Shown here one piece after another: positions 1 through 6,235 of a stretch of 7,640 bases of DNA; the first letter of the stretch is position 1; every line of letters starts with the position of its first letter. Both the position numbers and the translations under genes were made by a program. This DNA comes from Prevotella sp. CAG:755 (lineage in GTDB: Bacteria > Bacteroidota > Bacteroidia > Bacteroidales > Bacteroidaceae): contig HF989226.1 in the NCBI GenBank assembly GCA_000431275.1, positions 12,078 to 19,717 of the forward strand, written 5' to 3'. The notes beneath the pieces were generated by a model, which saw nothing but the letters and a program-made list of their open reading frames with translations, did not search any database and had not been told where the DNA came from.

Positions 1-1
1 C

Positions 2-82
2 GCCATGCAACGGTTGTGCCCTGAAGCTCGGTACAGCCTTTGGCATGCTTTGGAGAAGGACGGAAAACTCGTCGAGTTATAG
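2..82 (+). CDS. Possible C-terminal end of a gene cut by the window edge
   Basis: This frame is open from the left edge and would encode 26 residues ending in WHALEKDGKLVEL, then TAG at 80-82. The segment reads like a normal charged protein tail, but it is too short to identify a family. Frame 3 is also open across this stretch, so the assignment is uncertain. If real, the gene converges on the lipid kinase and the two reading frames overlap by six bases (77-82, TTATAG, containing both stops). Confidence 0.35.
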   Translation, partial: AMQRLCPEARYSLWHALEKDGKLVEL

Positions 83-1099
83 CTTTTTAAGCTTGTCTAT
101 GAACGATTTGTTGAGCGCTTTGAGATTGTCGCTGTTTAGCCTGAGCTCTTGTTGGATCGTAGCGAGCCCGGTGAAATAGTCGGCGAAGATTTGGCGCATA
201 CCTTCTTTGTGCGTGTGCGCTTCGGGATTGACAACGACGTTAAAGCTTTTCTTGACAATTTCGACTTCTATGGTCTTTCCTGTCGTCATAGGCTCGCCGT
301 CACAGTGGGCAGCACCTTCTGTCTGTCGGGTGATGATGACTTTCTTGGTGCGGAAAGTCTTGATATGGCTGTTGTGGTCGATGGTCCTGTTGAAGAGCTG
401 GATGGCAATCTGAGGCGCCTCGATGGCGTTGAACGGCTCCATGACGGTCACGTCCATAAGTCCGTCTTTCATGGAGGCATTAGGGGCTATGTAGGCGTTG
501 TTCCCGTATTGCGAGGCGTTGGCGCAGGCGATGAGGAATGCCTCGTTCTTGAACGTACCTTCGTCGTCTTCGATCGTGTAAGTCTCCGGCTTGTAACGGA
601 GTCCTTCGCGCAGCGTGTTTTCGATATAAGTGAGAAAACCGCGCTTCTTTGCTGTCGCGAATTTCGTACTGATGAAAGCGTCAAAACCGACGCCGCATGT
701 GCAGAAGAAGGGCCGGCCGTTGATAGTTCCGTAATCCAGACAGTGAATCGTTGCCTGGTTGATGATGTGCATGGCTTTCCGTGTTTCGAGCGGAATCTGG
801 AGATGGCGGGCCAGCCCGTTGCCGGAGCCGCACGGTATGACTCCAAGCGCGGTTGGCGTATGGACAATGGAGCGTGCTACTTCGTTCACTGTCCCGTCAC
901 CGCCGACGGCCACTACAATATCGACGCCTTTGGCCGCCGCGCCGCTGGCCAATTCGGCCGCATGACCGGCATATTCGGTCTGGACGATGGCATAATCGAA
1001 TGCCCCTTTGTCAATGAGGCTCTCAATGTCGTGCGTGATGTTGCCTTTTCCCGTGGTTCCGGAGACAGGATTGACAATGAAAAGTACATTCTTCTTCAT
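77..1099 (-). CDS. Lipid kinase, diacylglycerol/sphingosine kinase family
   Basis: This 340-residue protein is an ATP-dependent lipid kinase of the DAGK_cat/YegS/DgkB/sphingosine kinase superfamily, expected to phosphorylate a lipid hydroxyl at the inner membrane face. Visible landmarks: an N-terminal beta strand ending FIVNPVSG (7-14), the nucleotide-binding GGDGT (66-70), a second nucleotide loop PCGSGNGLAR (89-98), then the C-terminal beta-sandwich domain with KDGLMDV (211-217) and CDGEP (266-270), which normally supply the metal and catalytic acids. The loop reads GSGN, as in eukaryotic sphingosine kinases, whereas YegS and DgkB usually have GT(T/A)ND. I start at the ATG at 1099 because MKKNVLFIVNP is the usual family start. 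An ATG seven codons upstream (1120) overlaps a possible promoter box. The gene is divergent from spt, so a sphingoid base or ceramide is a plausible substrate, but diacylglycerol cannot be excluded. The family assignment is firm; the substrate is inference. Confidence 0.9.
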   Translation of the reverse strand: MKKNVLFIVNPVSGTTGKGNITHDIESLIDKGAFDYAIVQTEYAGHAAELASGAAAKGVDIVVAVGGDGTVNEVARSIVHTPTALGVIPCGSGNGLARHLQIPLETRKAMHIINQATIHCLDYGTINGRPFFCTCGVGFDAFISTKFATAKKRGFLTYIENTLREGLRYKPETYTIEDDEGTFKNEAFLIACANASQYGNNAYIAPNASMKDGLMDVTVMEPFNAIEAPQIAIQLFNRTIDHNSHIKTFRTKKVIITRQTEGAAHCDGEPMTTGKTIEVEIVKKSFNVVVNPEAHTHKEGMRQIFADYFTGLATIQQELRLNSDNLKALNKSFIDKLKKL

Positions 1100-1108
1100 G
1101 AGTGGATG

Positions 1109-1116
1109 CAAAAATA
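1109..1116 (-). promoter_or_regulatory. Possible -7 box for the lipid kinase
   Basis: On the minus strand this reads TATTTTTG, an exact TAnnTTTG match. It ends nine bases before the chosen ATG at 1099, which would leave a leader of only a few bases. The nearest upstream TTG is 23 bases away, more than the usual 19-21, so the call is weak. Confidence 0.25.
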
Positions 1117-1210
1117 GCATTTTTTAGCGGTGTTCCTCACAATATGGATGTAAAAATAAGTTTCACGGAAAAAGATTGAGGGCAAAGAGGGCCGCTTTCT
1201 GTAATTTGCG

Positions 1211-1218
1211 TATCTTTG
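1211..1218 (+). promoter_or_regulatory. Bacteroidetes -7 promoter box of spt
   Basis: TATCTTTG followed by C matches the Bacteroidetes sigma-factor consensus TAnnTTTG exactly. It lies 64 bases before the spt ATG, giving an untranslated leader of roughly 55-60 bases. No good TTTG is visible 19-21 bases upstream, so the -33 half is degenerate. The leader contains AAGGTGA (1254-1260), too far from the ATG to be a standard ribosome binding site. The bases next to the ATG are A/T-rich, as is common in this phylum. Confidence 0.7.
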
Positions 1219-1282
1219 CACAGTTTTACAGACGAAACAACTTAGCCAATCAGAAGGTGATCAACTTTCTCGTTTAATTATT

Positions 1283-2470
1283 ATGGGAATTCTACAAGAT
1301 AGACTGTCGAAGTATACTTTGCCCCAACAATATATGGCGCAGGGCGTGTACCCCTATTTCAGGGAGATTGAAGGCAAGCAAGGTACGGAAGTAGACATGG
1401 GCGGGCATCGCGTGCTGATGTTCGGTTCTAACGCTTACACAGGCCTGACCGGAGACGAGCGTGTGATAGAAGCCGGCATTCGTGCCATGCGGAAATATGG
1501 TTCTGGCTGTGCGGGCTCGCGTTTTCTCAACGGGACGCTCGATTTGCACGTACAACTTGAAAAGGAGCTCGCCGAATTTGTCGGAAAAGACGAGGCTTTG
1601 TGCTTTTCCACTGGCTTTACGGTGAACTCGGGTGTTATAGCCTGCCTGACCGGACGCGAGGACTACATCATCTGTGACGACCGCGACCACGCTTCGATTG
1701 TCGACGGACGCCGCCTGTCATTCTCCACGAGTTTGAAGTACAAGCACAATGACATGGAAGACCTTGAACGGCAGCTTCAAAAGTGTAATCCGGATTCGGT
1801 GAAGCTCATCGTGGTCGACGGGGTATTCTCTATGGAAGGTGACTTGGCCAACCTGCCTGAAATCATCCGCCTCAAGCATAAATACAACGCCACCGTGATG
1901 GTCGACGAAGCGCATGGCATCGGCGTATTCGGCCGCGACGGCCGTGGAGTGTGTGACTACTTCGGGCTGACTGACGAGGTCGACATCATCATGGGCACGT
2001 TCAGCAAGTCGCTGGCATCGATCGGCGGTTTCGTGGCGGCAGACAAGTGCATCATCAACTGGCTTCGCCACAATGCCCGTACCTACATATTCAGTGCATC
2101 GGACACCCCGGCAGCCACAGCAGCCGCCATGGAGGCCCTGCATATCATTCAAAGCGAACCGGAGCGCATCAAGGCATTGTGGGAAGTGACCAACTACGCC
2201 TTAGACCGCTTCCGCGAAAATGGCTTTGAGATTGGCGACACACAGTCACCCATCATCCCGCTCTATGTCAGGGACACCGACAAGACTTTCCTGGTGACAA
2301 AACTGGCTTTCGAAGAGGGCGTGTTTATCAATCCTGTGATACCGCCTGCATGCGCCCCGCAAGACACCTTGGTGCGCTTTGCCCTGATGGCCACACATAC
2401 GAAAGAACAGGTAGACCTGGCTGTTGAAAAGCTGGTCAAGGTGTTCCGAGAATTGGAAATTCTGAAATAA
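1283..2470 (+). CDS. spt: Serine palmitoyltransferase (sphingolipid synthesis)
   Basis: This 395-residue, PLP-dependent alpha-oxoamine synthase condenses L-serine with a long-chain acyl-CoA (or acyl-ACP) to 3-ketosphinganine, the committed step of sphingolipid synthesis. It is a cytosolic enzyme that feeds membrane ceramide phospholipids. The fold-type I active site is complete: His136 in DRDHASIVDG stacks on PLP, Asp208 and His211 in VDEAHG contact the cofactor, Lys242 in TFSKSLASIGG forms the Schiff base, and Arg365 in LVRFALMATHT is the usual substrate-carboxylate arginine. The spacing of His/Asp/His/Lys is the same as in Sphingomonas SPT. The N-terminus (PQQYMAQGVYPYFREIEGKQGTE) and the long FGSNAYTGLTGDERVIEAG stretch match, from memory, the Bacteroides enzyme much more closely than KBL or BioF. 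It is transcribed alone from its own promoter, divergent from a lipid kinase, and is followed by a strong terminator. The start fits the family length. Confidence 0.95.
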   Translation: MGILQDRLSKYTLPQQYMAQGVYPYFREIEGKQGTEVDMGGHRVLMFGSNAYTGLTGDERVIEAGIRAMRKYGSGCAGSRFLNGTLDLHVQLEKELAEFVGKDEALCFSTGFTVNSGVIACLTGREDYIICDDRDHASIVDGRRLSFSTSLKYKHNDMEDLERQLQKCNPDSVKLIVVDGVFSMEGDLANLPEIIRLKHKYNATVMVDEAHGIGVFGRDGRGVCDYFGLTDEVDIIMGTFSKSLASIGGFVAADKCIINWLRHNARTYIFSASDTPAATAAAMEALHIIQSEPERIKALWEVTNYALDRFRENGFEIGDTQSPIIPLYVRDTDKTFLVTKLAFEEGVFINPVIPPACAPQDTLVRFALMATHTKEQVDLAVEKLVKVFRELEILK

Positions 2471-2535
2471 GAAACAGATACTGCAACAGAAATTGCGAAA
2501 CGGCTGACAGAAAATACAGTCGCTGCGACAGGAAA

Positions 2536-2554
2536 AACGGTCTGGGCGACCGTT
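2536..2554 (+). other. Small hairpin after spt
   Basis: AACGGTC (2536-2542) and GACCGTT (2548-2554) form a perfect 7-bp stem with a TGGGC loop. No T-run follows, so it is not an intrinsic terminator. It lies in the spt 3' untranslated region, upstream of the true terminator, and may simply stabilise the transcript end. Confidence 0.4.
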
Positions 2555-2592
2555 CAATCAGATCCTCAGACAGGAAGAGCAGTAAGTAAAGA

Positions 2593-2646
2593 AAAAGGAG
2601 GCGTGCGGCAGAAGGGGGAGAGCCCGACTGCCGCACGTCTCCTTTT
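2593..2646 (+). terminator. Strong intrinsic terminator of spt
   Basis: The arms 2593-2611 (AAAAGGAGGCGTGCGGCAG) and 2628-2646 (CTGCCGCACGTCTCCTTTT) pair over 19 positions with a single G-U wobble, around a 16-base loop. The arm ends in TTTT, with the matching AAAA on the other side, so it could work in both directions. It lies about 120 bases after the spt stop, which gives spt an unusually long 3' tail. Confidence 0.8.
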
Positions 2647-2877
2647 CCCGCTCATGACACGGGCCGACGGCCGTACAGCGTGTAAAAAAACAGGAAAAAA
2701 TTTTTTTGTCACTTTGGTGACGGTTAAAGGATAATATGTAGCCGTTTTTGGTTTATCTGACAGTCAAAATATAAGCACTTTTTCAAAAGGAAGGACAAGC
2801 TGTGGTGTTGCGAATCATTCTTTTCCTCGTTTTATTACGTATTTTAATAAAAAAGTGTTGTACGACATACTTTATAA
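2647..2877. other. AT-rich intergenic stretch without a gene
   Basis: No convincing coding frame is visible here. The first 40 bases are GC-rich and contain the perfect palindrome ACGGCCGT (2667-2674). The rest is clearly AT-rich compared with its surroundings. Two small perfect hairpins are present: GTCAC-TTTG-GTGAC (2708-2721) and TTTTATTA/TAATAAAA (2830-2837 with 2845-2852). Neither has the form of a known riboswitch that I can recognise. The stretch most likely serves as upstream sequence for the promoter at 2878. Confidence 0.4.
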
Positions 2878-2909
2878 TTTGGCTGATAGGATGAAAAAGT
2901 ACACCTTTG
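2878..2909 (+). promoter_or_regulatory. Candidate promoter for a leader or small RNA
   Basis: TTTG at 2878-2881 is followed after exactly 20 bases by CACCTTTG (2902-2909), one mismatch from TAnnTTTG. Transcription would start near 2915. It would read into the hairpin at 2971-2998 and, if that is passed, the long ettA leader. The box lies inside the 17-codon micro-ORF that begins at 2891, so the two interpretations compete. Confidence 0.4.
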
Positions 2910-2944
2910 CAGCAGTTATCCTAAAAACAATCTTTTTACCTTAA
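2891..2944 (+). CDS. Micro-ORF, possible 17-residue leader peptide
   Basis: ATG at 2891 opens a frame encoding MKKYTFAAVILKTIFLP, then TAA. It begins like a secretion signal (two lysines, then a hydrophobic run). AGGA lies immediately before the ATG. It could be a leader peptide for downstream ettA, a remnant of a lost exported protein, or chance. The candidate -7 box at 2902-2909 overlaps it, so it can be translated only if transcription starts further upstream. Confidence 0.2.
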   Translation: MKKYTFAAVILKTIFLP

Positions 2945-3006
2945 AGAGCTAATACCTATTGGAATACCGGGCGGGATTCGTTGCGAAACGGATTCCGCTT
3001 TAATTT
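2916..3006 (+). ncRNA. Candidate small RNA or 5' attenuator before ettA
   Basis: The segment starts just downstream of the promoter-like pair at 2878-2909 and ends in a terminator-like hairpin, which would make an RNA of about 90 bases. The hairpin is GCGGGATTCGTT (2971-2982), a GCGA tetraloop (a GNRA loop) and AACGGATTCCGC (2987-2998): 12 pairs, including two G-U, followed by TTTAATTT. The GNRA loop and the wobble pairs that keep the stem paired on the + strand favour a functional + strand RNA. It could be a free small RNA or an early-termination element in the ettA leader. I cannot assign it to a known family. Confidence 0.35.
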
Positions 3007-3016
3007 GCCTGCTCTA

Positions 3017-3048
3017 CGACCGTGGCGAAGGTCCTCCTTTCCACGTCG
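3017..3048 (+). other. Stem-loop in the ettA upstream region
   Basis: CGA (3017-3019), a bulged C, CGTGG (3021-3025) and AAGG (3028-3031) pair with CCTT (3036-3039), CCACG (3041-3045) and TCG (3046-3048) around a TCCT loop: 12 pairs in total. No T-run follows. It would be part of the transcript only if transcription comes from upstream of the promoter at 3128. Confidence 0.35.
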
Positions 3049-3127
3049 GTAACTCCCGCTTTTGTGGCCAGTTGTCACGCGAAGTCGGGTTGTGGCTCAG
3101 CCGAGCTGGCAGAAAAGCAAGTTTTTC

Positions 3128-3159
3128 CTTGCCTTGGCTCCCGCCTTTGCTTATCTTTG
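3128..3159 (+). promoter_or_regulatory. Bacteroidetes promoter of ettA
   Basis: CTTG (3128-3131) and TATCTTTG (3152-3159) are separated by 20 bases, fitting the TTTG-N20-TAnnTTTG consensus with one mismatch in the -33 part. The -7 box is identical to that of spt. Transcription should start near 3165, leaving about a 30-base leader before the ATG at 3198. This placement also argues against the longer in-frame start at 3072, since the promoter would lie inside the coding region. Confidence 0.75.
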
Positions 3160-3197
3160 CCGCACGAAAACCAATTACCCACTTACATCTATCACAC

Positions 3198-4892
3198 ATG
3201 GCAACAGCAGACGACAAAAAAGTCATCTTTTCGATGGTCGGAGTGAGCAAGAACATCCGTCAGACTGGCAAGCAGGTCTTAAAGAATATCTATCTCTCTT
3301 TCTTTTACGGTGCGAAAATCGGCATCATCGGCTTGAACGGCTCGGGTAAGTCTACGTTGATGAAAATCATCGCCGGATTGGACAAAGACTATCAGGGCGA
3401 AGTCGTATTCGCTCCAGGATACAGCGTAGGCTATCTTCCGCAGGAGCCGCAGCTCGATGAAACAAAGACAGTCCGTGAGATTGTCCAAGAGGGTGTGCAA
3501 CCCATCATCGACGCCCTTGCCGAGTATGAAGAAATCAACCAGAAGTTCGGCCTTCCGGAGTATTACGAAAACGAGGATAGGATGAATGAACTTTTCGCCC
3601 GGCAAGGCGAATTGCAGGATGTGCTCGACGCAAATGACGCATGGACACTCGACAGCCGCCTTGACCGTGCCATGGCAGCCTTGCGATGTCCGCCGGCCGA
3701 CCAGCTGGCAACCCATCTCTCCGGGGGTGAACGCCGACGTGTGGCACTCTGTCGCCTGTTGTTGCAGAAGCCCGACGTGCTCCTCCTTGACGAGCCCACG
3801 AACCACCTTGACGCCGAAAGCATAGATTGGCTCGAACAGCATCTGAACCAATACCCCGGCACGGTCATCGCCGTCACTCACGACCGCTACTTCCTCGACG
3901 ACGTGGCCGGCTGGATCCTCGAACTCGACCGCGGTGAAGGTATTCCTTGGCAGGGAAACTACTCTTCGTGGCTCGAACAGAAGACCCGCCGAATGGAGAT
4001 GGAGGAGAAGGTGGCCAGCAAACGCCGCAAGACACTTGAACGAGAGCTCGAATGGGTGCGCATGGCCCCGAAGGCACGCCAGGCCAAAGGAAGAGCCCGC
4101 CTCAACGCTTACGACCGTTTGCTCAACGAGGACCAGAAAGACAAGGAACAGCGCGTTGAGATCTTTATCCCTAACGGACCGCGTCTCGGGAGCAAGGTGA
4201 TCGAAGCTTGCCACGTCGCGAAGGCTTTTGGCGACAAGGTGCTGTTCAACGACCTCAACTTCATGCTTCCACCGGGTGGTATCATCGGTGTCATCGGTCC
4301 TAACGGTGCGGGAAAGACAACTTTGTTCCGACTGATCATGGGGCTTGAAGTGCCCGATGCCGGTACGTTTGAAGTCGGTGAAACCGTTCAGCTGGCTTAC
4401 GTCGACCAGCAACATAAAGACATCGACCCTGAAAAGACAGTCTACGAAGTTGTCAGTCAGGGTAATGAGACCATGCGTCTTGGCGGACGCGACGTCAATG
4501 CCCGCGCCTACCTGAGCCGTTTCAACTTTTCAGGCGCAGATCAAGAGAAAAAGTGCGGCGTGTTGTCCGGCGGCGAACGCAATCGACTCCATCTGGCCAT
4601 GGCTTTGAAGCAAGAGGGAAACGTGCTTCTCCTTGACGAACCTACGAACGACATCGACGTCAACACGCTGCGCGCCCTCGAAGAGGGACTCGACGAGTTC
4701 GCCGGATGTGCCGTTGTCATCAGTCACGACCGTTGGTTCCTCGACCGCGTGTGCACTCATATCCTTGCCTTTGAAGGCGATGGCAACGTCTTCTATTTTG
4801 AAGGCAGTTACAGTGATTATGAAGCGAACAAGGTGAAGCGTCTCGGCCTTGAAGAACCGAAGCGGATCCGCTATCGCGGGCTTGGCGACTGA
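3198..4892 (+). CDS. ettA: ABC-F translation factor EttA
   Basis: This 564-residue ABC-F ATPase has no membrane segments. EttA binds the ribosomal E site and gates entry into elongation according to the ATP/ADP level. Domain 1: Walker A GLNGSGKS (45-52), arm insert about 95-170, signature LSGGE (174-178), Walker B VLLLDE (194-199), H-loop His228. An interdomain linker (PtIM, about 245-330) contains WLEQK, ELEWVRMAPKARQAKGRARL and FIPNGPRLG, all hallmarks of EttA rather than Uup or YheS. Domain 2: Walker A GPNGAGKTT (367-375), signature LSGGE (456-460), Walker B LLLDEP (477-482), His510. The C-terminus EPKRIRYRGLGD matches the EttA ending. The start at 3198 (MATADDKKVIFSM) gives the usual length; an ATG 42 codons upstream lies before the promoter. 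It is probably cotranscribed with the SUI1 gene 69 bases downstream. An antibiotic-resistance role is unlikely given the intact EttA features. Confidence 0.96.
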   Translation: MATADDKKVIFSMVGVSKNIRQTGKQVLKNIYLSFFYGAKIGIIGLNGSGKSTLMKIIAGLDKDYQGEVVFAPGYSVGYLPQEPQLDETKTVREIVQEGVQPIIDALAEYEEINQKFGLPEYYENEDRMNELFARQGELQDVLDANDAWTLDSRLDRAMAALRCPPADQLATHLSGGERRRVALCRLLLQKPDVLLLDEPTNHLDAESIDWLEQHLNQYPGTVIAVTHDRYFLDDVAGWILELDRGEGIPWQGNYSSWLEQKTRRMEMEEKVASKRRKTLERELEWVRMAPKARQAKGRARLNAYDRLLNEDQKDKEQRVEIFIPNGPRLGSKVIEACHVAKAFGDKVLFNDLNFMLPPGGIIGVIGPNGAGKTTLFRLIMGLEVPDAGTFEVGETVQLAYVDQQHKDIDPEKTVYEVVSQGNETMRLGGRDVNARAYLSRFNFSGADQEKKCGVLSGGERNRLHLAMALKQEGNVLLLDEPTNDIDVNTLRALEEGLDEFAGCAVVISHDRWFLDRVCTHILAFEGDGNVFYFEGSYSDYEANKVKRLGLEEPKRIRYRGLGD

Positions 4893-4961
4893 CACCGGTT
4901 CCGGCATCGTCGCCATCCATCTTGGAATATGGATACACCGTTTCTTGATTGAGCAAGGACA

Positions 4962-5300
4962 ATGAAACAGAATGATTGGAAAGAAAGGCTTGGCGTAGTA
5001 TTTTCGACGAACCCGGACTACGTTTATGAAGCTACGGCCGACGATCAGCCCGACACACTGCCTCCTGCACGGCAACGCCTGCGCATCCGCATCGAGCGTG
5101 CAGGCCGCCGGGGTAAGACCGTGACCCTCGTGACCGGTTTTGTCGGCAGCAGCGAAGACCTCAAAGAACTTGGCCGCCGGCTGAAAGCCCATCTCGGGAC
5201 AGGTGGTACGTCCAAGGATGGCGTCATCGTCATTCAGGGCGATGTGAAGGAGAAAGTCGTCGGCTGGCTCAGACAGAGCGGATTCGGCGACGTCAAGTGA
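4962..5300 (+). CDS. SUI1/eIF1-like translation initiation factor (YciH family)
   Basis: This 112-residue protein has a SUI1 fold in its second half (about 38-112). The diagnostic core is LKAHLGTGGTSKDGVIVIQGD, beginning near residue 75, followed by a helix VVGWLRQSGFGDVK, the standard end of YciH and archaeal aIF1. Family members bind the 30S P site and affect start-codon discrimination. The N-terminal 35 residues are a variable, probably disordered tail. No separate promoter is visible in the 69-base gap after ettA, which contains only a weak 6-bp hairpin (4915-4934), so an operon with ettA is likely. Its stop is one base before the next ATG, which suggests translational coupling. The length is normal for the family. 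Confidence 0.92.
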   Translation: MKQNDWKERLGVVFSTNPDYVYEATADDQPDTLPPARQRLRIRIERAGRRGKTVTLVTGFVGSSEDLKELGRRLKAHLGTGGTSKDGVIVIQGDVKEKVVGWLRQSGFGDVK

Positions 5301-5301
5301 G

Positions 5302-6216
5302 ATGGATTGGAAACGGAAGTTCTATGTGCCACGTGAGGACCGGCGTGTGCTTGTCTTCCTGATGCTGTGCATCTTGGCGGTCGTTGTGGTCTATAAATGC
5401 CTTTATCCGGAAGGCCGTCGACGATCTGGCGGGTCGGAACTCGCCCAACGGCAGCTGGATAGTTTTGCGCAAACTTCCGCAGACCGGATTAATAAATGCC
5501 AGAAACGTTGGGAAGATCATGACGAAAGTGAGCGGGAACCTGAAACTTTCGTTTTTGATCCAAACCGGGCAGACTCCGCTACTTTCGTCCGATTGGGACT
5601 GCTTCCCTGGCAGGCTTCGAATGCATTGAAATACCGACGCAAGGGCGGCCGATGGCGTTCGCCAGACGATTTTGCCCGGCTATACGGCCTTTCGGAGGAG
5701 ACGTTCCGACGGTTGCGGCCTTACATCCGCATCAGTCCAGAGGATGCGGCTCCGCGGTATGGCGACCGTTCTGTCTGGCGTACCGATAGCGTGAATCACC
5801 GCTATCCGGAAAAGTTCCTTCGGGGCACGACGGTTGACCTCAACACTGCAGATACAAACATGCTCCGACGCATTCCCGGTATCGGACGTTATTACTCGCA
5901 AGCCATCCGACGCTATGGGGAGCGCCTTGGCGGTTACGTATCAGTGCATCAGGTAGCTGAAATCGAAGGCCTGCCGGAAGGGATTGAAGAATGGTTCACG
6001 CTTGATTCTTCGGTTGCAGTGCGAAAACTCTACATCAACCGGGCTACGTTTAAGCAGCTGGTTCGCCATCCCTATCTGGATTATGAACGTGTGAAATCCA
6101 TCTTCCAATATCGTGAGCGCTACGGCCCCATCAAGGGGTGGGAACAATTGCTCTTCCTGCCAGGCTTTTTGCCTGGCGACAAGGAGCGGCTTGCACCTTA
6201 TGTCAGCTTTGACTGA
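5302..6216 (+). CDS. Membrane-anchored protein with three helix-hairpin-helix repeats
   Basis: This 304-residue protein has a short basic N-terminus, one transmembrane segment (about 16-33, VLVFLMLCILAVVVVYKC) and a soluble remainder, probably periplasmic. Three helix-hairpin-helix units resembling ComEA are visible: about 84-144 (FDPNRADSATFVRLGL...), 178-234 (VDLNTADTNMLRRIPGIG...) and 243-303 (LYINRATFKQLVRHPYLD...). Unit 2 has the best hairpin (IPGIG); units 1 and 3 are degenerate. Such repeats bind DNA backbone non-specifically. ComEA in other bacteria receives incoming DNA, but the function of this Bacteroidetes group is not known to me, and a DNA-uptake role is inference. The start is one base after the SUI1 stop, so it is translationally coupled. 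The residue 34-80 linker is charged. A perfect TGTCAG/CTGACA hairpin (6201-6218) straddles the stop codon. Confidence 0.8.
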   Translation: MDWKRKFYVPREDRRVLVFLMLCILAVVVVYKCLYPEGRRRSGGSELAQRQLDSFAQTSADRINKCQKRWEDHDESEREPETFVFDPNRADSATFVRLGLLPWQASNALKYRRKGGRWRSPDDFARLYGLSEETFRRLRPYIRISPEDAAPRYGDRSVWRTDSVNHRYPEKFLRGTTVDLNTADTNMLRRIPGIGRYYSQAIRRYGERLGGYVSVHQVAEIEGLPEGIEEWFTLDSSVAVRKLYINRATFKQLVRHPYLDYERVKSIFQYRERYGPIKGWEQLLFLPGFLPGDKERLAPYVSFD

Positions 6217-6235
6217 CAGGCTGACGCTCCGACAG

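Noticed and set aside
149..1117. 322-codon + strand open frame covering the lipid kinase
   Set aside because: It lies fully antisense to a gene with clear kinase motifs, and its translation shows no recognisable domain. It is a shadow caused by codon bias.
2436..2636. Hydrophobic 66-residue minus-strand frame over the end of spt and its terminator
   Set aside because: It overlaps the spt 3' end and begins inside the terminator stem. The leucine/phenylalanine-rich sequence comes from reading purine-rich DNA backwards.
2657..2683. Hairpin ACACG/CGTGT with inner GGCC repeats as a minus-strand terminator
   Set aside because: The T-run on the minus strand precedes the stem instead of following it, and the pairing is interrupted.
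3072..3197. 42-codon N-terminal extension of EttA
   Set aside because: The exact TATCTTTG promoter box lies within it, and EttA homologues begin close to the ATG at 3198.
3279..4415. 378-codon minus-strand open frame inside ettA
   Set aside because: Antisense shadow of a well-supported ABC-F gene; the protein has no recognisable family features.
3198..4892. Antibiotic-resistance ABC-F protein
   Set aside because: The linker and C-terminal motifs follow housekeeping EttA, and the neighbouring genes are core functions.
4530..5192. 220-codon minus-strand frame over ettA and the SUI1 gene
   Set aside because: It spans two real genes and their gap on the other strand, with no domain features.
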